A stretch of DNA of 64,000 bases from Trigonopsis variabilis (GCA_003707065.3 PPXM03000002.1:372001-436000), one strand, 5' to 3'; numbered from the stretch's first letter, positions 33,956 to 45,195 are shown. Notes: a model not told the origin generated them from the sequence alone. Numbers and translations are program-made.

Positions 33956-34615
33956 ATGGGTACTCGTCCAAGAAGCCTTTCGGATCCTTGTCACTACAGA
34001 CCACAGTTTAGGAAAAAAGTGAAGGACAAAGCAGAATGCGCTCCCGTACAAATGTCAAGAAGTACAAGTAACGACTCTAGCCAAGTCAGACAACTAGCGG
34101 AAGACCAAAAGCGCAAGATCGAGGGCGGTGAAGACAGTCAAAATGCAAACCAGGAACCTCATACACCTACAACCGAGGCTACACCGACACTGGAATTAAA
34201 GGTTAGCGAGAAAGCATCTTTATCTGAACGCCGTCGGAGAGACAAAGGTCCAGCAGTTAAAGAGCTGAAAATCTCCTGTGAGAGTGGCCCATCCAAAGGC
34301 ATTTACACTCCTGGTCCAAAGACATATTCGTTTGGACAGCAGATGTCTCATGCTCAGATGAACAGAATGGCTGCAGCCTTTTGCTTATCGCCAGGCCTAC
34401 CCTCCCCTGTGAGCCCTTCCTTGCAGCAGATGCTGCATCAGAGCAATGCAATTGGGAAAGAACAAGACCAAATTATAACCAGCCGGCTGAAAAATCGTCA
34501 ACTAGCTCGCGCTCGAGGAAATCGATTGCGGAAGACGCGACGATCTTCTGGACAGCAGTCCCCGTTACCGCCAAACGCTATTGTGCAGACAATCTGTCCT
34601 GTCTTCAAGCAATAG
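33956..34615 (+). CDS. Orphan low-complexity protein
   Basis: A 219-residue frame from the ATG at 33956; an in-frame ATG at 33875 adds 27 residues. Composition is Lys/Arg/Ser/Pro-rich and polar. The most protein-like part is KGIYTPGPKTYSFGQQMSH followed by a Met/Leu-rich segment, then a strongly basic stretch, RLKNRQLARARGNRLRKTRR, that could be a nuclear signal or RNA-binding arm. No family recognised. The frame is long and uninterrupted, and its strand fits the spacing, but it could be a lineage-specific gene or a chance frame. Confidence 0.5.
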   Translation: MGTRPRSLSDPCHYRPQFRKKVKDKAECAPVQMSRSTSNDSSQVRQLAEDQKRKIEGGEDSQNANQEPHTPTTEATPTLELKVSEKASLSERRRRDKGPAVKELKISCESGPSKGIYTPGPKTYSFGQQMSHAQMNRMAAAFCLSPGLPSPVSPSLQQMLHQSNAIGKEQDQIITSRLKNRQLARARGNRLRKTRRSSGQQSPLPPNAIVQTICPVFKQ

Positions 34616-34901
34616 CATGCAATATTGGTGTAACGTATATACTCCCCAACGTGTCTTTGGAAGTTGGCTTAAGAATATTGGCCGCTACCTGACTAGGGGA
34701 CTGTGGATGGTCACTGATGCAGCATAGCTAAGGATTTCCTGTCATTCATTTATAGCAAGTTTACAGCGTTTTTGGTTTACGAATGCCGGCTCTAGATACT
34801 TTGCGTCGCCGATGCCATTTTAATCGAACATCATGTACTTTCACTATTCTCCCCTATACCAATCTTATGCCCGTGAACATCCTTAACCGTATCATACACT
34901 C

Positions 34902-36539
34902 TTACTCCAACATTTTCGACATGTAGGGTCCATCGAGGAAATAGCCCAACTTTGCATAGTAATTCCGCACTCCGACTCCACTAATGACACTTATCTTTGC
35001 CGAGCCATGCTCTTCTCGCGCAATCCGCTCAGCCTCTTCCATCAGCAACGTTCCAAAGCCCTGATGCTGGAACTTCTTGGGATCCCTACTGTGTAGGGGC
35101 ACCACACTTCCATAGACGTGAAGCTCTCGGACCAAAGACGTCCGCTGCCCAGTCAACTCGGGTCTGAAAGTGTGATCACTGCAGAGACGAAGACGTAAGA
35201 GACCGATGAGGATATCTTGCTTTGGGTCTTCGTAACTGAGGAATGTCTCCCACCCTCCGTTGGCACAATAATCTCTACGGATCAATTCTACCTGGTCAGG
35301 CCGGACTTTGTGATGGACTTCCTGGATGCCGACCTCTCGAGTCCGGATATCTCGACAGCTGGTACCAAAATCTTTCATTCGCGATAACGCCAGCTCTCTG
35401 AGGTTACCATTCTCGACTCCACTGCTGACAAGAGGCATTGGTATATCCCGCTGGACTCGATAGATCCGAGTCCAGGGAGGCACCAAGGCCATGATCCGCG
35501 CGACCAAATCAATCAAGCCATTAGGAGGGTAAGATCTGTATCGTCCTGTCTTCCAAAGTTCATACAACCCCGTTCCACGGATGACCAAAGTCGGGTAGAT
35601 CTTCAAACCATCCGTTCGGAAGGCCGGGTTCTCGAAATATTCAATGAACTGATCGAGGTCCCGTTCCATTCCAACGTTGGGCAGATCAGGCATCATATGC
35701 GACACCACTTTAAATCCAGCATCTTTTGCCTGGCAAAACGTTTCACACACGGCTTTAACCGTATGTCCTCGGTTGGTGTCTCGCGCAACGTCCTCATACA
35801 CCGACTGGACTCCAATCTCAAGCCGAGTGCAACCGTAACGTAACATGGAACTCAAGTGGACGTCGACACAGTAATCGGGGCGAGTTTCAATAGTAATTCC
35901 GACACATTTTGTCTGAGATTGTTGAGACAGCTGCACTGCTTCGTCGACATTCTCAGTCCCCGTGAATCCAGACAAAGCATTGTGAAGATTACTTATAAAC
36001 CACTCTCGATAAGATTCTGGCAGAGACATGAACGTCCCGCCCATGATGATATATTCAACCTTATCGATAGGATGACCCAAAGCCCGCAACTGTTCAATTC
36101 TACCGCGCGCCTGCTCGTAAGGATCGTATCTAGCTCGAATAGCTCGCATGGAAGTAGGTTCATAGCCAGTATAGGATTGCGTTGAGTATTCAAAATCGGA
36201 ATCAGGGCCGCCCGGGCAATATACACATATGTTTCCTGTATAGGCAATGTGAGGGCAGCGATGAGGTTTACACATCACCGCCACAACAGCAATACCGCTG
36301 GCTGTGCGGACAGGCTTGGCCTTAAGCTTAGGCAGCAAATACTTTTTATATTGGTGAGGAACGGCAGAGATAATATCGGTCAGTCGAGGCATAGACTTGA
36401 GCTTATATTGCTTCGACGTCCGCGTAATAACGCCATTCAAGTTGATCTCCTTTGGAGATGAGATGTTTGCCACTAACTGCCTCGCTATATCTGCGCAGCA
36501 TGCCACAAACCGCTCTTCTTCTCCCTGTTTTTGCCCCAT
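34902..36539 (-). CDS. ELP3: Elongator catalytic subunit
   Basis: A single exon encodes 545 residues (yeast 557). The radical-SAM domain carries the iron-sulfur cysteines in [17 protein letters not shown], and TIETRPDYC follows. The C-terminal GNAT acetyltransferase domain has the acetyl-CoA loop [17 protein letters not shown] and ends [12 protein letters not shown]. Elongator adds carboxymethyl groups to uridine 34 of cytosolic tRNAs. All motifs are intact. It lacks introns in a window where most genes have them. Confidence 0.97.
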   Translation of the reverse strand: MGQKQGEEERFVACCADIARQLVANISSPKEINLNGVITRTSKQYKLKSMPRLTDIISAVPHQYKKYLLPKLKAKPVRTASGIAVVAVMCKPHRCPHIAYTGNICVYCPGGPDSDFEYSTQSYTGYEPTSMRAIRARYDPYEQARGRIEQLRALGHPIDKVEYIIMGGTFMSLPESYREWFISNLHNALSGFTGTENVDEAVQLSQQSQTKCVGITIETRPDYCVDVHLSSMLRYGCTRLEIGVQSVYEDVARDTNRGHTVKAVCETFCQAKDAGFKVVSHMMPDLPNVGMERDLDQFIEYFENPAFRTDGLKIYPTLVIRGTGLYELWKTGRYRSYPPNGLIDLVARIMALVPPWTRIYRVQRDIPMPLVSSGVENGNLRELALSRMKDFGTSCRDIRTREVGIQEVHHKVRPDQVELIRRDYCANGGWETFLSYEDPKQDILIGLLRLRLCSDHTFRPELTGQRTSLVRELHVYGSVVPLHSRDPKKFQHQGFGTLLMEEAERIAREEHGSAKISVISGVGVRNYYAKLGYFLDGPYMSKMLE

Positions 36540-37011
36540 CGGTGAGCAAGTTAGAAATTTCCTGGCCTTGTAACGGTAACGGTCTCGTTGCCAGGCAACT
36601 CTCTGACGCCCTCCACTGGCATCTTGCCAATTACAAACTATGCGGCCGTGGCGATAATATAGTTGGCTGATGAAGTATTAACAGTGTGGTTTTAGTTATA
36701 GACGTCAATTTGGTCACTCTTAGCTCGTACCAGTGACTCGAGGTGAATGTTGAGCAGTATTTGGAGGTCTTGGAGTGACATTGAAGTTAAGGGGCCTTTG
36801 TATATGGGCAAAGGACGTGCATCAGTACGCGAGCATCTCAGAAGTGACGCTTTGGGTTGGCAATTTTTAGGTGTCGTGGTCTTGCACCTTTTATCGTGCT
36901 CAGTATTTGGCAATGATGATAACCTCAAGATATCTATGCGTCTACGAACGTGTGGGGATGTTTATTCCAAAATACTTGATCTAATCTGAGCCAATCGTTC
37001 CATGTCAACCA
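36540..37011. other. Intergenic, promoter of ELP3
   Basis: 472 bp between the VPS45 stop and the ELP3 start, both minus strand. A 29-codon minus-strand frame starting MSLQDLQILLNIHLESL (about 36692-36778) is too short to call. Nothing else recognised. Confidence 0.5.
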
Positions 37012-38984
37012 CTAGGCTATCAAGCTGCGCTTGTATATCTTGAGCAAACTTGATAGAAACATTCTCGAATTGACGACCGTGGTACCTCCTGCAACGATCC
37101 GTACTCCAGGCACGCTCTGGTTGATCTGGGTCACTAATCTAGCTTCGTCGTAGGTAATTCCTCCAATCATGAAAATAATCACATCTTGGGGTTTCTCGCC
37201 TTTTGGAATGGTCACGCCAGGAAGAGGAGGAGTGAAATAAGGGTATTTCTCTTCAGAGAGCCTCCCTTTTACTAGCACTCCCAGAGTTTGCTCCAGTAAC
37301 GGCGAATGCTGGGTATAGACGTTTTCCACCCCCTTAAGCCCTTTAAACCCGCTCTGTGCTCTAGAAAAGATACCCCCAGACGAGAAAAGGTCTTCCTGGC
37401 GCTGAGAGTCTCCGCAGAGCTTGAGACAAGCTTGCAAACAAGCAAAAGAGTCTTCTCCTCCTATGGGCGGCAAACTAGCATTCTGAGCTTCCGCCTGCCG
37501 CATTTCCTCCACGTTGGGAACACTCTTTTCCAATGCCGTGTTGAGAAGCTGTATAGTTACATTGCTTGGATTCTTCTCGTAGTGAAGACCGTATAGAAGA
37601 ATAAGCCGAAGCTTGTTATAGAGTGAGATCTTTGGCGACTCGACAATCTCCGTCACCTCCTGAAGGTCCTGATTATATGAATTCCGACATACCACATTCT
37701 GCTCGGCCTCTCCGACTTGTAGGAGCCCTTGGATTTCCACTTGTCGACTCAATTCACCCACCAGCGTAACGTGTTTACTCACATTTCCCGATAGCTTGCG
37801 AAACTCTGGGTAGTTCTCCACAAAGTTCTTCATATCGGCTATGCTTTCAATATTTTGATTGGACTTGGTTTTCTTTTGATATTGGTCCACGTATTCCTTG
37901 ATACTTGCTCCTAGATCTCCAAAGTTGTGGAACATGTTGCGCTTGAAGAAGTTGTCGGCCTCTTGACCCAAAACGATCTCTTTCAGGTCCTTTGATACTT
38001 GTGGCACGTTGGACAAGTCGACCCGGCCATTTGTGATACCAAGGAGTTCATGCACCATGGCTTGGTACGACCAGGGCATTAGGAGGGGAGTAATCGGGTC
38101 ATTCTTGCGATCTAATATCAGCAGAATTGGAGCAGTATCTGGCTTTTTGAAATCAAACAGTGATGACTCTTGTTGCACGAGAAACTAGAGTTAGCTGCAA
38201 GATCCAAGCGGGAGAAAAGCAGGAGTAACTTACATTCAACTCAGTCGCCAGCTTCTTCCCTGTTTTGCTATTGGCTTCGTACCTAATAGCAGGTTTCCGC
38301 TTTAGTGATAGTAGTAATGCCATAAGCGAGCTTGTACATTGATCCAGAGCCGTCTGGTTCCAAAGATCCAAACTTGAGCCATATATATTCTCGCCCGCAA
38401 GATTAAAAGAATATAAGTCATGATTGACAACGAGATAATCTTCAAATATTTCCTTGTATATTAGTCTCTGGCACATGGCTGTCGACCTACTTGTACTTTT
38501 TGCACAACTTCGTTATCGTCAGCCTCCGCCAGTCGCTCCAACGAGCTCTTTTTCACAATATTGCTGAAATCTATTCATTAGAACCTCCCATCAAGTGACT
38601 TACAAAGATCATAAGAGCCATATTTCGGGTTCGACAACTCATTTATTAACCACTGGATCGACTCGTTGGTAGGCCGCACAAAGACTATACATGACAAATG
38701 GCGGATTTTCTCGCGATTGGGATTATCAATCCGACTGAAATTAGCTCAATTGCATCCAAAAAGCTCACTCGATCAAATAGATCTCATGCTGCAATAACAT
38801 GGTCTGTGTCGATGCCATGGACATTATCGATGTCTAACCGTCAGCTCGACCATTTCCCCGACCGTACCGTATCCACATCTAATAATAATACTCTCATCTG
38901 TCCATTTTTATCCTCTCCGCCCGATATACTCGGGTCTTTCACTATCCGTTTGACATAATTCTGAGCTGTGAGCCAGAGGTCCAT
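37012..38984 (-). CDS. VPS45: Sec1/Munc18 protein of the endosome, Vps45
   Basis: Six exons (38984-38868, 38833-38769, 38734-38604, 38570-38491, 38452-38234, 38184-37012) encode 594 residues (yeast 577). Introns are 34, 34, 33, 38 and 49 nt. The assembled N terminus reads MDLWLTAQNYV, then VLLLDVDTTSIMS, EIYLIDRID, CIVFVRPTNES and FSNIVKKSSLERLAE, which is the typical Sec1 domain 1. Later segments include ILDRKNDPITPLLMPW and the C-terminal DVIIFMIGGITYDEA. Vps45 binds the syntaxin Tlg2 and controls SNARE assembly for traffic from Golgi to endosome and vacuole. Intron 4 ends in AAG. Confidence 0.94.
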
Positions 38985-39796
38985 AGTGCTGATGCTCCGT
39001 TACCCAAGCCTACGTTTGTAGCGCATCTGCCTTGCTACAATGTTTAATTCCGCTAAAGGCTACTCCACGTCTTAACGATAAAGCTGACTTGTGTTGATGA
39101 TTTCGATCTAGAGTTAAAATGTGATCCAATTCATGGCTTGATATATGGTGTTAGGTCCTTTTCGACGCATCCTTGGTTATTGTGACAGCGCTAAATTGTA
39201 GCTCTCTATCTCTGCTTTGATCATTGTTTAGTGTGGAAAAATAGTTATAGATAGAGCTTATAGAAGTACGAATCTTTTAACGTCGGTATTGGCTAGTTGC
39301 TTTGGGTCGTTCTCTATTTTATAGCTCCAATTGGCATACTAACCGACTTAAACGTTCCACATCAGCCTCAGTCTGACATTGTCAAGAGAAAGGAGAAATT
39401 CGGCGTAAGATAGAAAATAAATATGCACTAATCAGTTACATGGATAGACGAAATTACACATCAATGAGACGTATTTAGTTTGTACTCATTAGGAATATGA
39501 CGAAGTCAATGGCTAGAGTATGGCTTAGCGGCCATACAAGAGCTACAAAATGGACAGAATCAGAAAAAAGACCATCGGTTAGTATCAGGGTTAATTGCTT
39601 TTCAGTGGAATGAAAAAAGAACCATCAAACACAAGAAATTTTAACTAGAGTGACATCATCTCAAAGTGAGCATACCATCCTTCATCATTTGTACTTTCAG
39701 ATGGCAAAAGCCTTGCTCGTCGCTGTCCTTTCTAGGGATACAAATCCACCAATTCCAGTGACAGCTATAGAATCATTGAGACAGCTCATAAGAGCT
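38985..39796. other. 812-bp intergenic region
   Basis: Lies upstream of VPS45 and downstream of a minus-strand orphan frame. AT-rich, with no coding frame, tRNA or repeat that I can support. A TGTTGATGATTT near 39092 looks like box C, but no matching box D and stem was found. Confidence 0.5.
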
Positions 39797-40129
39797 TCAA
39801 AATATTGGCAGAAACCTGGGTTTGGACTGAGAGATAGGCATTTCAACTGCGCTATGACTATAGTCACCTTCACACAGCGGTTCTTTGTCATCTGTTTCTT
39901 CATGATTCTCCCTATTTTCTGTCGGCAGCATTTCAACTGCGCTATGACTATAGTCACCTTCACACAGCAGTTCTTTGTCCTCTTGTTCTTCATGATTCTC
40001 CCTATTTTCTTTCGGCACCTTATATTTCTTCGGAGTACGAAACGGTTTCAGCTTTTTCATGAATATAAACGCTTCTAAAACATTTTGTCGGAGCTTGACC
40101 ATGCACAAGCACTTGTGTCTAAATGCCAT
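39797..40129 (-). CDS. Orphan protein with duplicated 30-residue acidic unit
   Basis: A 110-residue frame. The N terminus is basic (MKKLKPFRTPKKYKVPKE) and is followed by two copies of a 30-residue acidic unit, ENRENHEEQEDKELLCEGDY plus SHSAVEM. No family recognised. Support for a real gene: a TATTTATA element (TATAAATA on the coding strand) lies 46 bp before the ATG, and the duplication keeps frame. Against: the opposite strand is also open, and a 3' exon could exist in another frame toward 39697. Treat as a candidate. Confidence 0.4.
   Translation of the reverse strand: MAFRHKCLCMVKLRQNVLEAFIFMKKLKPFRTPKKYKVPKENRENHEEQEDKELLCEGDYSHSAVEMLPTENRENHEETDDKEPLCEGDYSHSAVEMPISQSKPRFLPIF
39839..40018. 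repeat. Two-copy 90-bp tandem repeat
   Basis: Period 90 bp, starting at 39839 and 39929. The first 42 bases of the copies are identical; the rest differs at only a few positions, so the duplication is fairly recent. It keeps frame on both strands. Confidence 0.9.
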
Positions 40130-40626
40130 CTCTTCTCTTCCAAGCGTCTCGTCCTGAAAAAGTAAGACAGATAGTATTTATAACCACCCAGGCTGTTAAT
40201 TACAGATATTGAAGGCGACACAATATCGACGCCTCACCGAGGCGCAAGCGCGGGTTTCTATCTATTTGCTTCATCTCTCTCCACAAGCGCATATAAGGCA
40301 AGACAATCAAAGTAGGAAGGACGCCACAGTGTCGACTCAAGATTGAATTGGCACAAGGTGCCAGAAATCACAAAAGATAGTCTGATACTTCATATTACAT
40401 CAGGTTACTTTCACATCAACCTGTCCAACAGATGTAGCTACTCATCTATGATTTCCATTTGCACGTGCACCCATAGAGAAGCTTCTCATTAAAGCTTAAT
40501 ATTGCTTATGACAGTAAAGATACCACCCGACCGTTAGAGCCATCGTCTAAGAGATATCAACCATAAAATTGATAGCCAGGGGAAAGATAATTCCAGCAAT
40601 TGTTCAAATCATAGAGGCAAAAAAGC
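40130..40626. other. Intergenic with TATA box and hairpin
   Basis: 497 bp between the orphan start and the SPC24 stop. It holds a TATA element at 40175-40182 for the orphan gene, a CGCCTC-ACC-GAGGCG hairpin at 40230-40244, and GCACGTGC at 40461-40468. No coding frame is convincing. Confidence 0.5.
40175..40182 (-). promoter_or_regulatory. TATA box of the orphan gene
   Basis: TATAAATA on the minus strand, 46 bp before the ATG at 40129. The spacing is typical of fungal TATA promoters. Confidence 0.45.
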
Positions 40627-41199
40627 TTATTTCATCATGTCCCAAACGTAGTTGGAGATAAAGTATGGACTGTAAGACTTATCAAGCACGAGAGAATGAA
40701 TATCACTCTTCGAATTAGACAAAATCACTGCTCTTTGATTGTCATCACTCCCGTTAAAGGAAACTCCTAACGACCTGTAGACCTTAAGCTGTAAGATCAC
40801 AGGGTCCTCATCCTCATCAGCCTCCACAGTGACATTCTCAAGCTCGATCAGCTCTTGGCGAAGTTTTTCAATCGTCGCCTCCAATGACTGGTTGGACGCT
40901 TCCAAGTCTGTTATCGACCGTGCCAGCGCGAACCGATCTTTCTCCGAGGCAATGATCTGCTCCTTATGTTTCTCTCGTCTTATCTTGTCATCCTCCTCAT
41001 TTAACCCACTGGACTTGACCAAGTCGAGCGATCGCGCTAGCGCATCAAGAACTGACTTTGACTGGTCTCGTCGCAGGGCTCGAGACTCACTGAGCAGTGA
41101 GATATTATGTGAAATCCTCTCGAGAGCTTGCAGATCAGGATCAATAGCAAAGGAATCGATCGTCGATTGGATCAGCGTGGGAATATCGTCGTCAAGCAT
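40627..41199 (-). CDS. SPC24: Kinetochore Ndc80-complex subunit Spc24
   Basis: A single exon encodes 190 residues (yeast Spc24 has 213). A coiled coil runs from about residue 20 to 125. The globular C terminus has the family pattern LQLKVYRSLGVSF, then a strand ending HSLVLDK, and SPYFISNYVWDMM at the end. Spc24 pairs with Spc25 and links the Ndc80 complex to Mis12 and CENP-T at centromeres. A GTCACGTGAT element (CACGTG 41272-41277) lies 73 bp before the ATG. Confidence 0.88.
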   Translation of the reverse strand: MLDDDIPTLIQSTIDSFAIDPDLQALERISHNISLLSESRALRRDQSKSVLDALARSLDLVKSSGLNEEDDKIRREKHKEQIIASEKDRFALARSITDLEASNQSLEATIEKLRQELIELENVTVEADEDEDPVILQLKVYRSLGVSFNGSDDNQRAVILSNSKSDIHSLVLDKSYSPYFISNYVWDMMK

Positions 41200-41477
41200 C
41201 TGTACAAAGACCTATATCGAGTTGATGCTCCTGTAGCTGGATGTATTGTTTACGTGTCGAGATGGCCTAGTCACGTGATTATAACCAGGTTGACAGCCAA
41301 AATGAAGAGGACGCCAAACGAGAAAGAAAGAGGGATAAGAGACAACTAATCTCAAGATTATACCCTTTCATGTTATTGTTCAACGCAGGGGTGGATGTGA
41401 ATCTACGTTCAAGCTAAGGACATTGTCCTTTATAAATATACAAGAAATCCAAACCCATCGAGGGACTCAGATAGTCG

Positions 41478-42401
41478 TCAAAGAGGCAAGAGTTGGCGCT
41501 CGGTCTCGAGATAAGTATCTTGTGGCCCATATGGGACTTTTACTTTATACCCATTATACCAGTAATATCCTGGATAACAAGGAAGAGAGTGCTGAATAGG
41601 AGGCACATAGCGCTTGACACAGCAATCATCGGGATGGAATGGAGACAAATGCTTATCCCGTGCTGGGGGCTTCTGAGGTCCCCCGGGAAGACGTCTTCTA
41701 TGGCCACCTGATGGATGTCTGGGTCTGAGGTCGCAGTAAGGAAAGGTTAAGAACTCATTTTCTTCAGGATAGTCCATGTGTAGATTAGGATCAGGCTGCA
41801 AAAAAGGCTTAGCAGGTTTTGGAAGCCTTCGTTGGCCGCGGCGACCGCCTGCTCGATTGGCAGGGACGATTTTGCGGCTGCGCTTATATTCATGAGCTTT
41901 GCGAGTCAGATACTCCGCCACAATATCATGAAGAGGATTAAATGACGAAGATGGTCCGGGAAGTTCAGGCGGTTGGACGTCATTCAGACACGACACAACA
42001 ATATCCGCCCAATCGCTGTCGCTATGGAAGTCTTCTTCGACACTCGTGTCAGAAGGAAGGCTAAATGAACCAGAGTCAAGTTCATCATGTCCGTCAGAAG
42101 TATCACTGGATCCAAGCTCTACTTCGCTTCCTTGGTCGAAGTTCATCTCTTTAGAAATTTCATCCAACTCTTGCACTACCACCTGATCTTCTTCATCCGT
42201 CTCACAAATATGGTAACGATGTCTTTTGGGCAACAAGAATTGGGTAACCTTGCGAGCCTTCTCAATGGTCTTTAATAATAACTGTTGATGACAAGTGAAG
42301 TGCATGCTTTCGTCTCCAATGGTGAAAAGTCCAACTAAGATAAAGACAAAAGCTGGACTACCTCGATCATTTATAGTTTTCCGAAAAGTCATTAAGGCCA
42401 C
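41478..42401 (-). CDS. Orphan protein of 307 residues
   Basis: One exon; an internal ATG near 42304 is an alternative start that would drop a hydrophobic N-terminal segment (SPAFVFILVGLF). The centre is acidic and Ser-rich. The C-terminal half is basic and Pro-rich, with a Gly/Arg-rich NRAGGRRGQRRLPKPAK stretch and Tyr/Pro-rich blocks such as LPCYPGYYWYNGYKVKVPYG. No family recognised. The uninterrupted length and plausible protein texture argue for a real, fast-evolving gene. A CTCGCCT/AGGCGAG hairpin sits 12 bp before the first ATG. Confidence 0.55.
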   Translation of the reverse strand: MALMTFRKTINDRGSPAFVFILVGLFTIGDESMHFTCHQQLLLKTIEKARKVTQFLLPKRHRYHICETDEEDQVVVQELDEISKEMNFDQGSEVELGSSDTSDGHDELDSGSFSLPSDTSVEEDFHSDSDWADIVVSCLNDVQPPELPGPSSSFNPLHDIVAEYLTRKAHEYKRSRKIVPANRAGGRRGQRRLPKPAKPFLQPDPNLHMDYPEENEFLTFPYCDLRPRHPSGGHRRRLPGGPQKPPARDKHLSPFHPDDCCVKRYVPPIQHSLPCYPGYYWYNGYKVKVPYGPQDTYLETERQLLPL

Positions 42402-42952
42402 GCCTTGGGGCGCTCGCCTTGATGAGGCGAGTAGCCTTAAGTGGGTAAGGCTGCAATGGTAATTAAATTACCGGAGAAGACATGCCTTATTCAAAGCCTG
42501 ATGCCAGATGTCCGCCTCCTTTGAATCTTCGCACAGAATACCTGTGGCCTTTCTCTATAAGAGCTTTATTCATGAGTGCCGAGTATAGGATGTAGGGTCA
42601 TTCAAACCAATTCCAAGGGCGAATAGCTCAGCGTCCAGTGCACGACATTATAAGTCGATGTAGTCAGACGTAGCACGGCCTGTACGTTCAAGATTGTGAC
42701 GATTACGGAATCGGTGTTACGAATCAGTCGTGACGATTCCATCTGTCCAGCCTTCAAGGATCAGAGATCAGACCATTAAAGACCATTAATCGGACCACTT
42801 TGAATATGACCTGATCCATTATCAAGTCTGTATAAAAGCATGTATTTAGAGCAACAGGGACAAGCTTCTTTAGGATTACATTCGCTGGTAGCAACCGCTG
42901 TAGAGATTGTTACAATCGGCCAGTTCCATTGCCCATCCCATCAATATCCGCC
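42402..42952. other. Divergent promoter region of the orphan gene and ALE1
   Basis: 551 bp. It contains the hairpin CTCGCCT-TGATG-AGGCGAG at 42413-42431, short repeats of GACCATTAA near 42770-42790, two TGACGATT copies near 42700-42740, and a TATA box for ALE1. A tRNA-like stretch near 42618 was examined and rejected. Confidence 0.5.
42831..42836 (+). promoter_or_regulatory. TATA box of ALE1
   Basis: TATAAA in the context GTCTGTATAAAAGC, 117 bp before the ALE1 ATG. Confidence 0.5.
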
Positions 42953-44694
42953 ATGTTCCACTCAGACCCGTGGTTTGAGTATGCTGCCGAGCGTATAGGC
43001 GTGGATATAGGGTCATTGAAACTACTGGTGACGTTTATTTTATCTTTTCCGTTTGCTTCGATCCTGAAACGGCTGCCGGACCGGCCTGTGTACTGGAAAC
43101 ATATCTTTGTGATCTTGTAACTTGCTCAATAATGGTTTGACCTGACGTCTAGGGTGTCATTGTTTTACTTTCTCGGAATATTCAATGCGTCTAGAGGCTT
43201 TTGGACCCTGCTTTGTTGTTCGACTGTGTCGTACCTGATGGTCCGGATCCGGTCTCAGTGGATGCCTTGGCTGGTATTTTTATATTCCATGGGTCATTTG
43301 TTGTTCAAGTACGTTATCTTGTCGCTTGTATTAACCTGGCAGTCACACCTACTACCAATATCATGCGAATCCGGACGAGTTTGATTTCACTGGAGCTCAA
43401 ATGGTATTGGTGATGAAAGTCACAGCTTTTGCGTGGAATGTTCACGATGGCAGGTTACCTGAAAAGGTAAGACGTATAGAAATCAATGCTGACCAGAAAG
43501 ATGTTGACCACTATGCAAAACGACCGGTGTATTCGAGAGATCCCCGGAATACTGGACTGGATGAGCTACTGTTTCTTTTTCCCGGCGGTTCTGGTTGGCC
43601 CGAGCTTTGATTTCGTTGAGTATAGACGTTATATTGACCTATCAATGTTTGACTCGTACAAGCCATCCAAGAAAGCCAAACACACGATCCCTCGGAGCGG
43701 CCGTGTGGCACTCAAGCGGGCGATACAAGCCTTTCTATGGATGGTGGTCATGCTAAAGTTTGATGAATTATACACAATTGATTATATATTTACCGAGGAA
43801 TATTATAAGAGCTCTTTTTTTTATCGAGCATACTATCTGTGGCCTTTAGGATTTACGTTTCGCTTAAAGTACTATGTCGCCTGGACATTCACAGACGCTG
43901 CTTGCATATTGGCGGGCATTGGATTCAATGGCTACGACGAGAAAGGAAGGATACGGTGGGACCGGGTGTTGAACGTCAAACCGTGGACGTTCGAAACTGG
44001 CCAAAGTGTCCATGTACTAATTGCGGCATGGAACATGAACACAAACAAATGGCTGCGCAATTACGTCTATCTCCGGGTTGCACGCAAGGGTAAGAAGCCA
44101 GGATTCAAGAGCACCCTCACAACATTCACCACTTCTGCTCTTTGGCATGGTACACTTCCTGGGTACTATCTTATGTTTGTAACCGGTGCTTTACTTCAAA
44201 CGGTGGGCAAGATTCTGCGAAGAAATGTGCGACCGTTTTTCTTGACTCCCGATCAGACTAAACCTACCAAGTGGAAACCCCTCTATGATATCGTGACCTA
44301 TTTGGGGACTCAACTATCTATTGGGTATGTGGTCTTTCCTTTTGTGTTGCGATATTTCAGCCAATCGATCACAGTCTGGCGTCATGTCTACTTCTACGTC
44401 CACGTCTTTATCTTTTTCATCATCGTCCTCTTCTTATCGCCTTTCAAGGTCTATTGGAGACGTAAAGTACAGTCATATACCACTAAGAACGTGAAGAAGG
44501 AAACAGAGGATGCTATGACCGAATCTATGCCGCTCGGTATACCCAACAAAGATCTCGATGAGATTAAGAGTGAGATTGTTGACGCTCAGCAGGAACTGGA
44601 AGATCTACGAAACGATATAGACGAATTACGGCAGCAGCGGGAGTCCATCCAGAAGGAGATCTCTTCGTTAGAGCAGAAAAAGAAGGCTCATTGA
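42953..44694 (+). CDS. ALE1: MBOAT lysophospholipid acyltransferase
   Basis: Four exons (42953-43116, 43153-43308, 43343-43466, 43501-44694) encode 545 residues. An upstream in-frame ATG at 42929 would add eight. Introns are 36, 34 and 34 nt, the last ending in AAG. The MBOAT active-site histidine is in SALWHGTLPGYY and the paired asparagine in WNMNTNKWLRNYVYLR; GFNGYDEKGRIRWDR is also family-typical. Many membrane spans cover the protein, which ends in a charged coiled coil of about 70 residues. The enzyme re-acylates lysophospholipids in the ER, the Lands cycle. CTG codons at conserved Leu positions support the standard code. Confidence 0.93.
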
Positions 44695-45195
44695 GTCGTT
44701 TAGTACATAGAGTGTATGGATCAATAGTGCAACCAAAGTCGATTTCCCTAGTGCTTTAAAGTAGCTTGGTGGACTGTTTCTATGGACCATCGAGGAAATC
44801 TGGATAGGTTATTACCGTCTTATTGTAAAGTAATACTAATATAAAAATACCTAAACGTTTGTGCCTTGCTGATTCGTGGACATTCCTGCCCTCCTGCTCG
44901 GTTGTTATGCGACCCAGTGTAACACTTTCCTCTACGTTCACGAGCACAGTCGAGTGTAGCAACCACTAAACTTTTGCCATCGTCTGGTTCTGGCTGAAAA
45001 AACCGGTTAATCGGAGATATCGTCTGCTTGAGCTCCGTAATAACAGCCTCATCTTGTGCTCAATAACTAATTTATAGCCAGGTTCTTTACGAGTATCGTT
45101 GATCTACTTGTTGGATAGTCTACGAGTCTTAGCAAAACAAGCCAAGTAAGATCACGGTGGGTGACGCTTGCTAACGGCCAGGAATAAGATAAAAT
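44695..45195. other. Intergenic, promoter of PRP8
   Basis: 501 bp between ALE1 and PRP8, both plus strand. A short minus-strand frame (44780-44962) has no protein-like features. Nothing else recognised. Confidence 0.55.

Noticed and set aside
36692-36778. 29-codon frame MSLQDLQILLNIHLESL upstream of ELP3
   Set aside because: Plausible helix, but too short, and no splice partner gives a recognisable protein.
39650-40078. Plus-strand frame across the 90-bp repeats
   Set aside because: Phe-rich translation of the reverse strand; the minus frame has the TATA box and a more natural composition.
42618-42705. tRNA-like stretch starting GGGCGAATAGCTCAG with a CGAC/GTCG arm
   Set aside because: The A-box-like start and the anticodon-like arm have only partial pairing, and no T arm or acceptor stem can be formed.
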